Position numbers and translations under genes: made by a program. Of a stretch of DNA of 64,000 nucleotides, positions 26,507 to 35,362 are shown in pieces. The notes beneath the pieces are model-generated. The model saw nothing but the letters and a program-made list of their open reading frames with translations. It was not told the DNA's origin and made no database searches. This DNA is from Pedobacter faecalis (GTDB lineage Bacteria; Bacteroidota; Bacteroidia; Sphingobacteriales; Sphingobacteriaceae), in contig NZ_JARXOW010000001.1 of NCBI RefSeq assembly GCF_030182585.1, positions 1,302,001 through 1,366,000 of the forward strand, written 5' to 3'. Each line of letters opens with the position of its first letter. Position 1 is the stretch's first letter.

Positions 26507-27184
26507 ATGGCAGTAAACCTAGAAAGCAGCTGGCTGAATGTCCTCGAAGAGGAGTTCAGCAAGCCATATATGGCTGATCTTAAAACCTTCCTTGCGGAGG
26601 AAAAAGCGAGCGGAAAAACCATATATCCCAAAGGGAAAGATATTTTTAATGCGCTTAACCACACCCCCTTCCATGCGGTAAAGGTGGTTTTAATCGGACA
26701 GGACCCTTATCACGGACCGGGACAGGCTCATGGACTTTCATTCTCGGTTCAGAAAGGAGTAGCAACACCGCCGTCATTACGAAATATCTATAAAGAACTA
26801 AGCGAGGATATAGAGGGCTTCCAAATCCCCGCCCATGGAGAACTTACGAAATGGGCGGATGAAGGCGTTCTTCTGCTAAATGCTACGCTGACCGTTAGAG
26901 CCCATGAACCGGGATCGCATCAGGGTAAGGGCTGGGAAATATTTACAGACACCGTCATTTCAAAACTTTCTGCCGGGCGCGAAGGCATCGTGTTTATGCT
27001 ATGGGGCCGCTTTGCACAAAACAAAGCCGCGCTCATAGACCCAAGCAGACACAGCATTCTTACCGCTGCGCATCCCTCACCATTCTCGGCCCACAGCGGC
27101 TTTCTAGGATGCAGGCACTTTTCAAAAGCAAACAGCATTTTATCCGACAGTGGAAAATCCCCTGTCGACTGGCAAATCACCTAA
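26507..27184 (+). CDS. ung: uracil-DNA glycosylase (family 1)
   Basis: A 225-residue base-excision repair enzyme that removes uracil from DNA. The water-activating loop GQDPYHGPGQAHGLSFSV is near residues 64-81 and the Leu-intercalation loop HPSPFSAHSGFLGCRHFS near residues 188-205. Both are canonical for family 1. It starts one base after the thioredoxin-like gene stop. Confidence 0.96.
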   Translation: MAVNLESSWLNVLEEEFSKPYMADLKTFLAEEKASGKTIYPKGKDIFNALNHTPFHAVKVVLIGQDPYHGPGQAHGLSFSVQKGVATPPSLRNIYKELSEDIEGFQIPAHGELTKWADEGVLLLNATLTVRAHEPGSHQGKGWEIFTDTVISKLSAGREGIVFMLWGRFAQNKAALIDPSRHSILTAAHPSPFSAHSGFLGCRHFSKANSILSDSGKSPVDWQIT

Positions 27185-27186
27185 GC

Positions 27187-27657
27187 TTAATACGCCAAAG
27201 GAACAATAGGTTCCTTTTTCGTGGTAGACATGATCATCATGGTCTGGAAAGTCTTAACAACGGATATCTTACTGATCTTATCCATAATCAGTCGCTCATA
27301 CGCTTTGATATCGTTTACGTAAACCTTTAGCAGGAAGTCAGCCTGTCCGGTGACATGATGGCATTCCGTAATTTCTTTGATCTGATTGACCTCATCAAGA
27401 AAAATCTGGATCGTGTTGTTCTTATGAAAATCCAGCTGAATCTGGATGAACGTTTTGATACCCAGACCCAGCTTTTCCTCGTCTACCAAAGCATGATAGC
27501 TTTTGATATAGCCGGACTGCTCTAGTTTACGGACACGTTCCAAAGTTGGTGCGGGAGATAAGCCAATTTCCTGGGACAACAGCAAATTCGTAATTCGCCC
27601 ATTTTCCTGAAGTAACTTAAGAATCTTAAAATCAGTCTTATCAAGTTCCACTGCCAT
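27187..27657 (-). CDS. Lrp/AsnC-family transcriptional regulator
   Basis: A 156-residue protein. The N-terminal winged helix-turn-helix (about residues 3-60, ELDKTDFKILKLLQENGRITNLLLSQEIGLSPAPTLERVRKLE) is followed by a C-terminal RAM effector-binding domain (about residues 70-145). In this family the RAM domain often binds amino acids. The TTG at 27678 is an alternative start but ATG 27657 gives the normal N-terminus. Divergent from the Nramp-UspA gene 152 bases away, so regulation of that gene is possible but unproven. Confidence 0.9.
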   Translation of the reverse strand: MAVELDKTDFKILKLLQENGRITNLLLSQEIGLSPAPTLERVRKLEQSGYIKSYHALVDEEKLGLGIKTFIQIQLDFHKNNTIQIFLDEVNQIKEITECHHVTGQADFLLKVYVNDIKAYERLIMDKISKISVVKTFQTMMIMSTTKKEPIVPLAY

Positions 27658-27716
27658 AATTTTATTGTGATAGCTCAAAGATAGAACAACGTGACATTGA
27701 GACCAAATTTAATTCT

Positions 27717-27773
27717 AAAATGATTATCATAATTTCCATGATATTTCATAGGATAATTTTTAGATTTGTCTAA
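27717..27773 (+). promoter_or_regulatory. putative metal-responsive operators and -7 box of the Nramp gene
   Basis: Two palindromes lie upstream of the Nramp start. ATGATTATCAT (27720-27730) is an 11-bp perfect palindrome identical to the core of the classical Fur box. TTAGA-TTTG-TCTAA (27760-27773) resembles the TTAGG/CCTAA half-sites of DtxR/MntR-family repressors. The second overlaps a full TAnnTTTG match, TAGATTTG (27761-27768), so a bound repressor would block the promoter. The matches are by eye and regulator genes are not in the window. Confidence 0.5.
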
Positions 27774-27809
27774 CAAAATAAGATAGCAACGCCTAATTAC
27801 AATTTACTT

Positions 27810-29675
27810 GTGTCAGCACAAAACAACGAATCATTAAGTGAGGTGCACCAGAGTGTGGAGACGGGAAGACGCACCGGCTGGCGGCGGATTTTCTCCTTTC
27901 TTGGCCCCGCTTACCTCGTCAGCGTAGGGTATATGGATCCGGGCAACTGGGCTACCGACATCGCAGGCGGTAGCAAGTTCGGCTACAGCCTGATTTGGGT
28001 GCTTTTAATGTCGAACCTGATTGCGCTTCTATTACAGTCACTCAGCGCCCGCCTGGGTATTGTGCGTGGCCTGGACCTCGCACAGGCCTCGCGGAAAGGC
28101 TATCCCCGCTGGATCAATACACCTTTATTCATTTTAGCCCAAACAGCCATCATCGCCTGCGATCTCGCCGAAATTATTGGCATGGCCATCGGCTTGAACC
28201 TTTTGTTTGGCCTGCCGCTTATCTGGGGGATATCGATTACGATATTTGACACTGTCCTCCTCCTTTTCCTGATGAATAAAGGCATGAGAAAAATGGAAGC
28301 CTTTATCGTTTCCATGGTGTTCATTGTAGGCATCTCGTTCCTGGCTGAGATGTTCATTGTAAAACCCGCGCTGGGTGATATCGCTAGAGGCTTTGAGCCC
28401 TCTATGCTGTCGGGCGACGCGCTATATATCGCCATAGGTATTATCGGAGCCACCGTTATGCCCCATAATCTTTATCTCCACTCTTCGCTGGTGCAGACAA
28501 GGAAATTTGAACGGGATACGAACGGTATCAAAGAAGCACTCAAATTCAATTTCATTGATACTGCCGTAGCGCTCAACCTCGCCTTCTTTGTGAACGCAGC
28601 AATACTTATCCTTGCCGCCACCGCCTTTTTCAAAAATGGCATGCACGAAGTTGCCGAGATCCAGGATGCTCATAAACTACTGCAGAATATATTTGGAGAC
28701 ACTGCCCCGGCGTTGTTTGCAATTGCACTGATTGCCGCCGGGCAAAGTTCTACGGTAACCGGTACCCTTGCCGGACAAATTGTTATGGAGGGCCACCTGA
28801 AACTTCGCATTCAGCCTTGGATGCGCAGGCTCATCACCAGAATGCTGGCCATTGCACCTGCATTTTTTACGATCCTATATTTCGGGGAAGACGCACTTGG
28901 AGGCCTGCTTATCCTGAGCCAGGTAGTCCTCAGTTTACAGTTAGGCTTTGCCGTTATACCGCTCATTCACTTTACGTCTGATAAGACCGCGATGAAAGGT
29001 TTCGCCATTAAGCCATGGGTTAAGGCACTCGCATGGATCAGTTCGGCCGTCATCGTAGCGCTGAACGTTAAACTGGTTGCCGAAGAAATCATCTCCTGGG
29101 CGGGCGAAGGCGAATGGTATATTTATTGGATCGTCTTACCGGTTACTATAGCCATCGGTTTGCTCTTGCTATTTATTTTTATCTATCCGCTGATAAATAA
29201 ACGCAGTGTACCGTCAGGAACTGCCCCACATGGCGACGCCATTGCTATAAAAGAAATTGAAAAAATCAACTATAAGCGCATTGGCGTAACTGTGGACTTT
29301 TCAAAATACGACAGGAACACGATAAGACATGCTTTAATGCAAGGCGGAAAAGATGCTCATTACCACTTCATCCACGTAGTGGAAACCGCAGCGGCGCGTT
29401 ATCACGGCGACTCGGCGCTCGACAATGAGACACAAAGTGATGCAGAGAATCTTGAGAAATACAGGCTTGACGTGATGAAGCTCGGGTACCAGGCTAGCAT
29501 TCACATCGGTTACGGGGCCGCAGTAAAGGAGATTGTTGACATCAGTAAGGCCAATAAACTGGAACTGCTCGTCATGGGGGCCCACGGTCACCGCGGAATA
29601 AAAGACATTATCCTTGGAACCACGCTTAACGCCGTACGTCATAAAGTCACCATTCCTGTACTCATTGTAAGATAA
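27810..29675 (+). CDS. mntH: Nramp-family divalent metal transporter fused to a C-terminal UspA domain
   Basis: 621 residues. The N-terminal part (about 1-460) is an Nramp transporter with roughly eleven membrane segments. It has the metal-binding DPGN motif of TM1 (Asp43-Pro-Gly-Asn46) and the TM6 motif MPHN, consistent with proton-coupled Mn2+ or Fe2+ uptake. The last 120 residues (from about Tyr-Lys-Arg-Ile-Gly-Val near 490) form a universal stress protein domain. It keeps the nucleotide-binding loop GAHGHRGIKDIILGTT, predicted cytosolic. A nucleotide-sensing soluble domain on a metal channel suggests activity gating, which is inference. The GTG at 27810 is the only plausible start. Confidence 0.88.
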   Translation: MSAQNNESLSEVHQSVETGRRTGWRRIFSFLGPAYLVSVGYMDPGNWATDIAGGSKFGYSLIWVLLMSNLIALLLQSLSARLGIVRGLDLAQASRKGYPRWINTPLFILAQTAIIACDLAEIIGMAIGLNLLFGLPLIWGISITIFDTVLLLFLMNKGMRKMEAFIVSMVFIVGISFLAEMFIVKPALGDIARGFEPSMLSGDALYIAIGIIGATVMPHNLYLHSSLVQTRKFERDTNGIKEALKFNFIDTAVALNLAFFVNAAILILAATAFFKNGMHEVAEIQDAHKLLQNIFGDTAPALFAIALIAAGQSSTVTGTLAGQIVMEGHLKLRIQPWMRRLITRMLAIAPAFFTILYFGEDALGGLLILSQVVLSLQLGFAVIPLIHFTSDKTAMKGFAIKPWVKALAWISSAVIVALNVKLVAEEIISWAGEGEWYIYWIVLPVTIAIGLLLLFIFIYPLINKRSVPSGTAPHGDAIAIKEIEKINYKRIGVTVDFSKYDRNTIRHALMQGGKDAHYHFIHVVETAAARYHGDSALDNETQSDAENLEKYRLDVMKLGYQASIHIGYGAAVKEIVDISKANKLELLVMGAHGHRGIKDIILGTTLNAVRHKVTIPVLIVR

Positions 29676-29698
29676 AATCAGGATATTTGATTGATCTT

Positions 29699-30151
29699 AT
29701 GAAAACGAACGACATTCAGATAAAGAACAAGCGAGCATATTTTGATTACCACATTGTAGAGAATTACCAGGCTGGTATTGCCCTATTAGGGACAGAGATA
29801 AAGGCGATCAGACAAGGCAAAGCGAATATGTCTGACGCATTTTGTATGTTCATCGGCAACACCCTTTATGTCCGTAACCTGCACATCTCTGAATATAGCC
29901 ACAGCTCCTTTCATCATCACGATATCAAGCGCGACCGCGTATTATTGCTACATAAAAAAGAACTCAAAAAGTTGAAGCAAAAAAGCGAGGAAAAAGGATA
30001 TACCATTGTACCGCTGCGCATATACACTAACGACAGGGGTTTTGCGAAAATTGAAATAGCGCTGGCACAGGGTAAAAAAGAATATGACAAGCGCGACACC
30101 ATTAAAGAACGTGAATCTAAACGCGAACTTGACCGTGCAATGAAGTTCTGA
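29699..30151 (+). CDS. smpB: SsrA-binding protein SmpB
   Basis: A 150-residue RNA-binding protein that delivers tmRNA to stalled ribosomes. Conserved blocks: KNKRAYFDYHIVENYQAGIALLGTEIKAIRQGKANMSDAF (residues 9-48), YSHSSFHHHDIKRDR, and the basic C-terminal tail KEYDKRDTIKERESKRELDRAMK. The TTG at 29687 is four codons upstream; ATG 29699 is preferred. Its stop abuts the convergent pcm stop with no spacer. Confidence 0.95.
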   Translation: MKTNDIQIKNKRAYFDYHIVENYQAGIALLGTEIKAIRQGKANMSDAFCMFIGNTLYVRNLHISEYSHSSFHHHDIKRDRVLLLHKKELKKLKQKSEEKGYTIVPLRIYTNDRGFAKIEIALAQGKKEYDKRDTIKERESKRELDRAMKF

Positions 30152-30808
30152 TTACCAGGCCTGATCGCCAACGAGAGGCACAAACCGGAAGGTATCCAGT
30201 TCAATCCGGTCATATTCCGTCTCGCTCACCCGTATTACGGTCACCATCTTCTGCGCATGTTCATCGCCTACCGGTATCACCAGGATACCGCCCACCTTAA
30301 GTTGCTTCAGCATGATTTCCGGAACAAAGGGAGCGCCTGCAGTTACAATGATCTTATTATACGGAGCGTGTTCAGGAATACCCTTAGAACCATCGCCAAA
30401 GAAAAAATTCGCTTTATATCCCATACCAGGCAGCACGCGTATGGTATGCTTAAAAATGTTTTCCTGCCGCTCAATCGTATAAACCTCAGCACCAAGTTCC
30501 ATCAATATACAGGTCTGATACCCTGAACCGGTTCCGATCTCAAGTACCTTATCGCCTTTTTTTATATGAAGAAGTTCGCTCTGATAAGCCACCGTATACG
30601 GCTGCGAAATGGTTTGCCCGTCACCTATCGGAAACGCAATATCCTTGTAAGCCTGGTTCCAGAAAGTCTCGTCAAAAAAGAAATGCCTGGGCACTTTTCC
30701 TATCGCTGCGAGTACTTTCTTATCGGTAATTCCTCTTGCCTCAAGGTGCGACACCAACTTTTTCCGGGCACCTCTTTCTCTGTAATTATCGACAAATTTA
30801 TAAGCCAT
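30152..30808 (-). CDS. pcm: protein-L-isoaspartate O-methyltransferase
   Basis: A 218-residue enzyme that repairs isoaspartyl damage in proteins using SAM. Motif I VLEIGTGSGYQTCILMELG (near residues 83-101) and the earlier QTISQPYTVAYQSELL segment are diagnostic, with IIVTAGAPFVPEIMLKQLKVGGILVIPVG near residues 140-170. It lies downstream of priA on the same strand. Confidence 0.94.
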   Translation of the reverse strand: MAYKFVDNYRERGARKKLVSHLEARGITDKKVLAAIGKVPRHFFFDETFWNQAYKDIAFPIGDGQTISQPYTVAYQSELLHIKKGDKVLEIGTGSGYQTCILMELGAEVYTIERQENIFKHTIRVLPGMGYKANFFFGDGSKGIPEHAPYNKIIVTAGAPFVPEIMLKQLKVGGILVIPVGDEHAQKMVTVIRVSETEYDRIELDTFRFVPLVGDQAW

Positions 30809-30864
30809 TGCACTCCAAAAATACCGATTTTTATCGACACCCTGAGGCCAATCTACCCCATACC

Positions 30865-33345
30865 TTAATACGGATCTACATCTGTCTGGAAGAGAATACC
30901 TTTAAATTTGCCGTCGACCTGAAATTCTGTTAAAACCTCTGTAAGCAGTGTCTTGGTTCTCGAGATAGAGGTTTGCTTATCGATCTTGATGATGACCTGT
31001 TTGATATAATAGTTCCTGACACGAGCCACAAGTGGCTGTTCCGGACCAAGCACCATATTGCCCAGGCGCGCCCGTAGCATCACGGCAAAATGCTGCGAGG
31101 CGGCATTGAGCACATCCGCGTCTTTATGTCTTATGGTCACGAAAATCAACCTGCAAAATGGCGGGTAGTTAAACTGAAACCGCTCAGCCATCTCATCCTC
31201 GTACATCTCCTCGTAGCGGTTTTCTCTCACCTGGTTCAGCACGCGGTGCTTATCGTTATACGCCTGAATGATCACCTTACCCTGCTTATCCCTGCGGCCC
31301 GCTCGTCCGGCAACCTGGGCAAGCAACTGGTAACTTCGCTCAAAAGCCCTGAAATCAGGATAGTTCAGCAAGGTGTCGGCGTTGATTACGCCAATCAGCG
31401 TTACGCCGTCAAAGTCGAGTCCCTTTGCCACCATTTGTGTCCCGATCAGGATATCCGTTTTCTTTTCCTGAAAAGAAGAGATGATCTTTTGTAAACCATT
31501 CTTGGTACGCGCGGCGTCCACATCAAGCCTTGCAATGCGAGCCTCAGGAAAGATCAGACTCAGCTCCTCCTCAATACGCTCCGTCCCAAAACCTTTTTGC
31601 TCAATATGCACAGAGCCGCAGGCGGGACAAATATTTACGCTGCTCTGGTAATAGCCGCAATAGTGACAGTGCAGTTTACCACTCGTTTTATGAAAGGTGA
31701 GGGAGACATCACAGTTTACACACTTAGGCGCATATCCGCAGGTCGCACAAATCAGGATGGTGGCATAACCACGCCTGTTTTGAAACAGGATCACCTGCTC
31801 CTTACGTTCCAGTGCTTCGGCCATCTCGTCTACCAGTTTACTGGTAAAATAGGACACCATCTTTTTGCGCTTGGTTTCTTCAGAGATGCTGATCACCTCC
31901 TGCAACGGTAGCTGTACCCCGCCAAAACGGCTCTTCAGTTTTACCAGCCCATACTTGCCCTCCAAAGCGTTGTAATAGCTTTCGATGGATGGCGTAGCCG
32001 AACCCAAAAGCACTTTAGCCTGGTGCAGGTGACCGAGGTAAATGGCTACATCCCTGGCCTGGTACCGAGGCGAAGGATCATGTTGCTTATAAGACGACTC
32101 ATGTTCCTCGTCCACAATAATCAACTTCAGCTCCGTAAATGGAAGAAATACCGCAGAGCGCGCTCCGAGCACCACACGATACTGGCCGTTCAGCACCTTA
32201 TTCCATATCTCTACACGCTCGTTATTATTAAATTTAGAGTGGTAAACCCCTATCGCGTCGCCAAAGTAACGCTGGATTCGCTCTACAATCTGTGTTGTCA
32301 GCGCTATCTCGGGCAACAGGATCAAGGCCTGACCACCGCGTTCGATAGCATTTTCGATCAGCTTGATGTACACCTGAGTTTTTCCCGACGAAGTGATCCC
32401 GTGAAGCAACACCACTTCCTTCGTCAACATGGAGACCTCGACCGCCTCCAGGGCCTGCTTTTGCGCTTCGCTCAGCTCGAAATTCAACACAAAGTCGTCG
32501 CCCCCCTCCCTTAGCCTGCTTACAGCCCGCTTTTCAACAACGAAAATCTCCTTTTGCACCATAGTTTTCAGTGCAGCCTCCCCGCAGCCACTCTCCTCCA
32601 GCAACTGGTGCTTAGGTATCCCATCCTGGCTTCTGCTAAGTTTGATATAGGCCAGCAATGCATTTAATTGTTTAGGTGCCCGCTCCAGAATGGTAAAGAG
32701 TTCTTTCAGATGCGCCTCGTCTTTATAAAAAGAATTCAAAGTAACGAACGATCTGTAAAGTGGCTTATATTTTTCTAAAACCTCCTCAGCAATGTAAATG
32801 AGGTCTTTAGACAGCAGCGAATTGATGATGGGATAAACTTTTCTCTGACCAAGCAAAGCAGAGATATCGTCGACCGTAAGCCGCGCCCGCCCCCGCAGGG
32901 CCTGCAAAAGTACCTGCTCCTTCTCGTTAAGCAGTTCATTCCCCCATTCAGCATCCTCTTTCAGTACGATAACGGTCTCGCTGGCAAGCTTCAGGCCTGT
33001 CGGCAAAGCGGCCGCCATCACGTCTCCCTCATTGCAGAGGTAATAGCCGGCTATCCAGTCCCACAGACGTAATTGTTCGGGAGTAATGATTGGATGCTGA
33101 TCTACCACATCAATAATATACTTCGCTTCGTATACATCCGGCGCCCTATGCCCTATGCGCTTAACCAATGCAGTATATATCCGGTTTTTGCCAAACTGCA
33201 CCACCACCCGCTTACCCACCGCCACTTGATCATTCAGATCAAAGGGCACACGGTAGGTATAATTAATAGACAGTGAAAGCGGCAGTATAACCTCTATGAA
33301 AAGTGTTTCTTGCTCTTCAAAATCACTGTTAATGAGATCAAGCAT
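30865..33345 (-). CDS. priA: primosomal protein N' (helicase PriA)
   Basis: An 826-residue superfamily 2 DNA helicase that restarts collapsed replication forks. The N-terminal DNA-binding part is followed by the helicase core with Walker A HGITSSGKTQVYIKL (near residues 319-333) and a DEEH box (LIIVDEEHESSYKQHDPS). The zinc-binding insert CATCGYAPKCVNC...CHYCGYYQSSVNICPACGS provides eight Cys ligands. The helicase C motif is VAGRAGRRDKQGKV. Length is slightly above the E. coli protein (732). It overlaps the DUF423 gene by 8 bases. Confidence 0.96.
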   Translation of the reverse strand: MLDLINSDFEEQETLFIEVILPLSLSINYTYRVPFDLNDQVAVGKRVVVQFGKNRIYTALVKRIGHRAPDVYEAKYIIDVVDQHPIITPEQLRLWDWIAGYYLCNEGDVMAAALPTGLKLASETVIVLKEDAEWGNELLNEKEQVLLQALRGRARLTVDDISALLGQRKVYPIINSLLSKDLIYIAEEVLEKYKPLYRSFVTLNSFYKDEAHLKELFTILERAPKQLNALLAYIKLSRSQDGIPKHQLLEESGCGEAALKTMVQKEIFVVEKRAVSRLREGGDDFVLNFELSEAQKQALEAVEVSMLTKEVVLLHGITSSGKTQVYIKLIENAIERGGQALILLPEIALTTQIVERIQRYFGDAIGVYHSKFNNNERVEIWNKVLNGQYRVVLGARSAVFLPFTELKLIIVDEEHESSYKQHDPSPRYQARDVAIYLGHLHQAKVLLGSATPSIESYYNALEGKYGLVKLKSRFGGVQLPLQEVISISEETKRKKMVSYFTSKLVDEMAEALERKEQVILFQNRRGYATILICATCGYAPKCVNCDVSLTFHKTSGKLHCHYCGYYQSSVNICPACGSVHIEQKGFGTERIEEELSLIFPEARIARLDVDAARTKNGLQKIISSFQEKKTDILIGTQMVAKGLDFDGVTLIGVINADTLLNYPDFRAFERSYQLLAQVAGRAGRRDKQGKVIIQAYNDKHRVLNQVRENRYEEMYEDEMAERFQFNYPPFCRLIFVTIRHKDADVLNAASQHFAVMLRARLGNMVLGPEQPLVARVRNYYIKQVIIKIDKQTSISRTKTLLTEVLTEFQVDGKFKGILFQTDVDPY

Positions 33346-33730
33346 CGGCCGACGTTTTCAACGCAGATAGAAAAAGCATCAACCAGCCGACAATCAGCAG
33401 TACACCCCCGATCGGTGTAACCGGACCCAAATATGATGCGAACGCGAACCCGGTAGCACTGCGTGTGGCAAGCAGGTACAGCGATCCTGAAAAAAGTACG
33501 ATACCAGATACAAAGCAACGGTAACACCACCTGACAAGGGTACTCCGGTTGCCAGATTTCGAAAGAAACAATAATACCAGTGTGTGATAAAACTGATACT
33601 CAACAGCCTTTGCCCAGGTAGCTAATTCCGCTTCGCTGATCAAGCTTCTGAGTCCGTGAGCCCCAAAAGCACCAAGAACTACGCTCAATGCGCCTAATAA
33701 GGATGCGGCAACCAGGATTTGCTTATTCAT
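33338..33730 (-). CDS. DUF423 small membrane protein
   Basis: A 130-residue protein with about four hydrophobic segments. The hallmark GALSVVLGAFGAHGLRSLI (residues 14-32) and YQFYHTLVLLFL (about residue 46) define DUF423 (YwdK/YgdD family), whose function is unknown. It overlaps priA by 8 bases and is probably the first gene of a DUF423-priA-pcm transcript. Confidence 0.88.
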   Translation of the reverse strand: MNKQILVAASLLGALSVVLGAFGAHGLRSLISEAELATWAKAVEYQFYHTLVLLFLSKSGNRSTLVRWCYRCFVSGIVLFSGSLYLLATRSATGFAFASYLGPVTPIGGVLLIVGWLMLFLSALKTSADA

Positions 33731-33751
33731 TATAAAAGCTTTTGTCGAACA

Positions 33752-33777
33752 AAATTACTCAGTTTTAGCTAAGTTTG
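33752..33777 (+). promoter_or_regulatory. putative promoter of the 523-residue envelope protein gene
   Basis: TTTG ending at 33754, 15 bases, then TAAGTTTG (33770-33777), a full TAnnTTTG match. The ATG at 33790 follows after 12 bases. The apparent TTG start at 33775 lies inside this box and was rejected. Confidence 0.6.
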
Positions 33778-33789
33778 CGTATACAGCAA

Positions 33790-35361
33790 ATGAAAAAGAT
33801 TCTAATCCTGATATTACTGTTACTAACGGCCATTGTCGCAATGGCTTACTTCTATTTTTCCGCGTTAAATGCCGACAAGAAGAATAGTGACGGCAGCCTT
33901 TACGCCATATCGCAGCATGCCGCCTTGGTGTTATGTTTCCAGAACGATAAAAGCAGTACCGACATCCTGGGCGACCAGCCCATCCTGCAGCAAGTGCTGG
34001 GGTCAGACAAATACAACGAGCTCAAGTCGGTCGGAAACATGCTCATACAGTCGCAGGCAGCAGTTCAGGCTGTCGACAAACAGAATATCTATATCGGTCT
34101 GATTCCTGAGAAAAAAAACCTGACCTTCCTATATGTTACGCAGATAAACAGCGAAAGCAACCTGACTCAGGTAATAAGCGAACTAGGTGGCAAAATCAAC
34201 CTTACCCTGGAAAAAGACCGGTACAAACTAAATCTGTCGGACACACTCACCTGTTACCTAACCCTGCGCGAAAACCTTCTGTTCCTTTCTCCCTCTTCCG
34301 CAGTACTGAACCAGGCGCTGAGCAGAACTCTGGAAAAAGACAACCCATTTGGGGCTTATATCAGGTCGACAAGCCGGATCTCAAAAAACAGCCTGGCCGA
34401 AGTGCATATCAATTTTAACCAGTTACCCGCTGTGCTTAAGTCGACCATGCCTGGAAACCTAAGCGGAGAACTTGCCGTACTCAACCATATGGACGCCTAC
34501 ACCTCGCTTATTTATAACTATAGCGCAGAGAAATTGTTGTTGAATGGCAGTACTCAGGTTAACGGACGCGATAGCTACTATGCCTTATACCGGCATGAAC
34601 CACAAAAGGTGACGATCACAAACATACTACCGGAAAATACGGCCAATTACATCGTGTACACCATACTGCAATATGGCAGGTGGCGAGAGGAGCTAAACAA
34701 GTGGCTAACTGGCACGAGCAAAGGAAAAACTGCGCTCGACCTCACTGCGCAAATCAGCGAGAAATACCATCTCGACCTGGAACAGACCTTTCCGAGATAT
34801 TTCACCAACCAACTGATCACCTTCCAGCTAAGTACTTCAGAGAAACTTGGCGCCATAGCATTGAGCAATGGGGAAAAACTGGGCCAGCTTTTACTCGATC
34901 TGAGTGCAGAACACAGCGACGACATCCGCATCTTCAAAGAGTCTGATCTGCTTTTTTCTTTTTTTGGCGAGCCCTTCAAAAATTTCAGGCGACCATACTA
35001 TACAATAGTTGACAATTACCTGATTTTCGCGAACTACGCCAGTACGGTCCAGGTTTTCCTGAACAACTACAGGAACAACCGTTTGCTCATCAACCGCCCC
35101 AACTACCTGGCCGCGATAAATCAGTTGCCCAACAGCTCGTCTATCATGTTCTATTCCGATCTTGATAACTCTTCAAGGATTATGCTGAGAAATATCTATC
35201 TTCCTTATTATAAGCACTTGCGTCAGGAAAGCATGAAAGATTTCAACGCCTTTATATGGCAGATGAGCGGCGAAAACGGGAAATACCAAACGAACGTACT
35301 GATGACAAAAAAAGCTCCGGCAGACAGTCTTAGTCAAAATTCCTTAGCTTTAACACCATAG
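33790..35361 (+). CDS. hypothetical membrane-anchored periplasmic protein (DUF3352-like)
   Basis: About 523 residues. An uncleaved N-terminal membrane anchor (about residues 2-23, very Leu/Ile-rich) is followed by a large soluble region with repeated beta-strand and helix segments. These include LVLCFQNDKSSTDILGDQPILQQVLG and SSSIMFYSDLDNSS. The layout resembles DUF3352 proteins, but the match is weak. It is immediately followed, one base after the stop, by a predicted outer-membrane protein gene, so the two likely act together in the envelope. Confidence 0.6.
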   Translation: MKKILILILLLLTAIVAMAYFYFSALNADKKNSDGSLYAISQHAALVLCFQNDKSSTDILGDQPILQQVLGSDKYNELKSVGNMLIQSQAAVQAVDKQNIYIGLIPEKKNLTFLYVTQINSESNLTQVISELGGKINLTLEKDRYKLNLSDTLTCYLTLRENLLFLSPSSAVLNQALSRTLEKDNPFGAYIRSTSRISKNSLAEVHINFNQLPAVLKSTMPGNLSGELAVLNHMDAYTSLIYNYSAEKLLLNGSTQVNGRDSYYALYRHEPQKVTITNILPENTANYIVYTILQYGRWREELNKWLTGTSKGKTALDLTAQISEKYHLDLEQTFPRYFTNQLITFQLSTSEKLGAIALSNGEKLGQLLLDLSAEHSDDIRIFKESDLLFSFFGEPFKNFRRPYYTIVDNYLIFANYASTVQVFLNNYRNNRLLINRPNYLAAINQLPNSSSIMFYSDLDNSSRIMLRNIYLPYYKHLRQESMKDFNAFIWQMSGENGKYQTNVLMTKKAPADSLSQNSLALTP

Positions 35362-35362
35362 T

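Noticed and set aside
33775..33789. TTG start of the 523-residue envelope protein gene
   Set aside because: TTG at 33775 is part of the TAAGTTTG promoter box. ATG 33790 precedes the membrane anchor.
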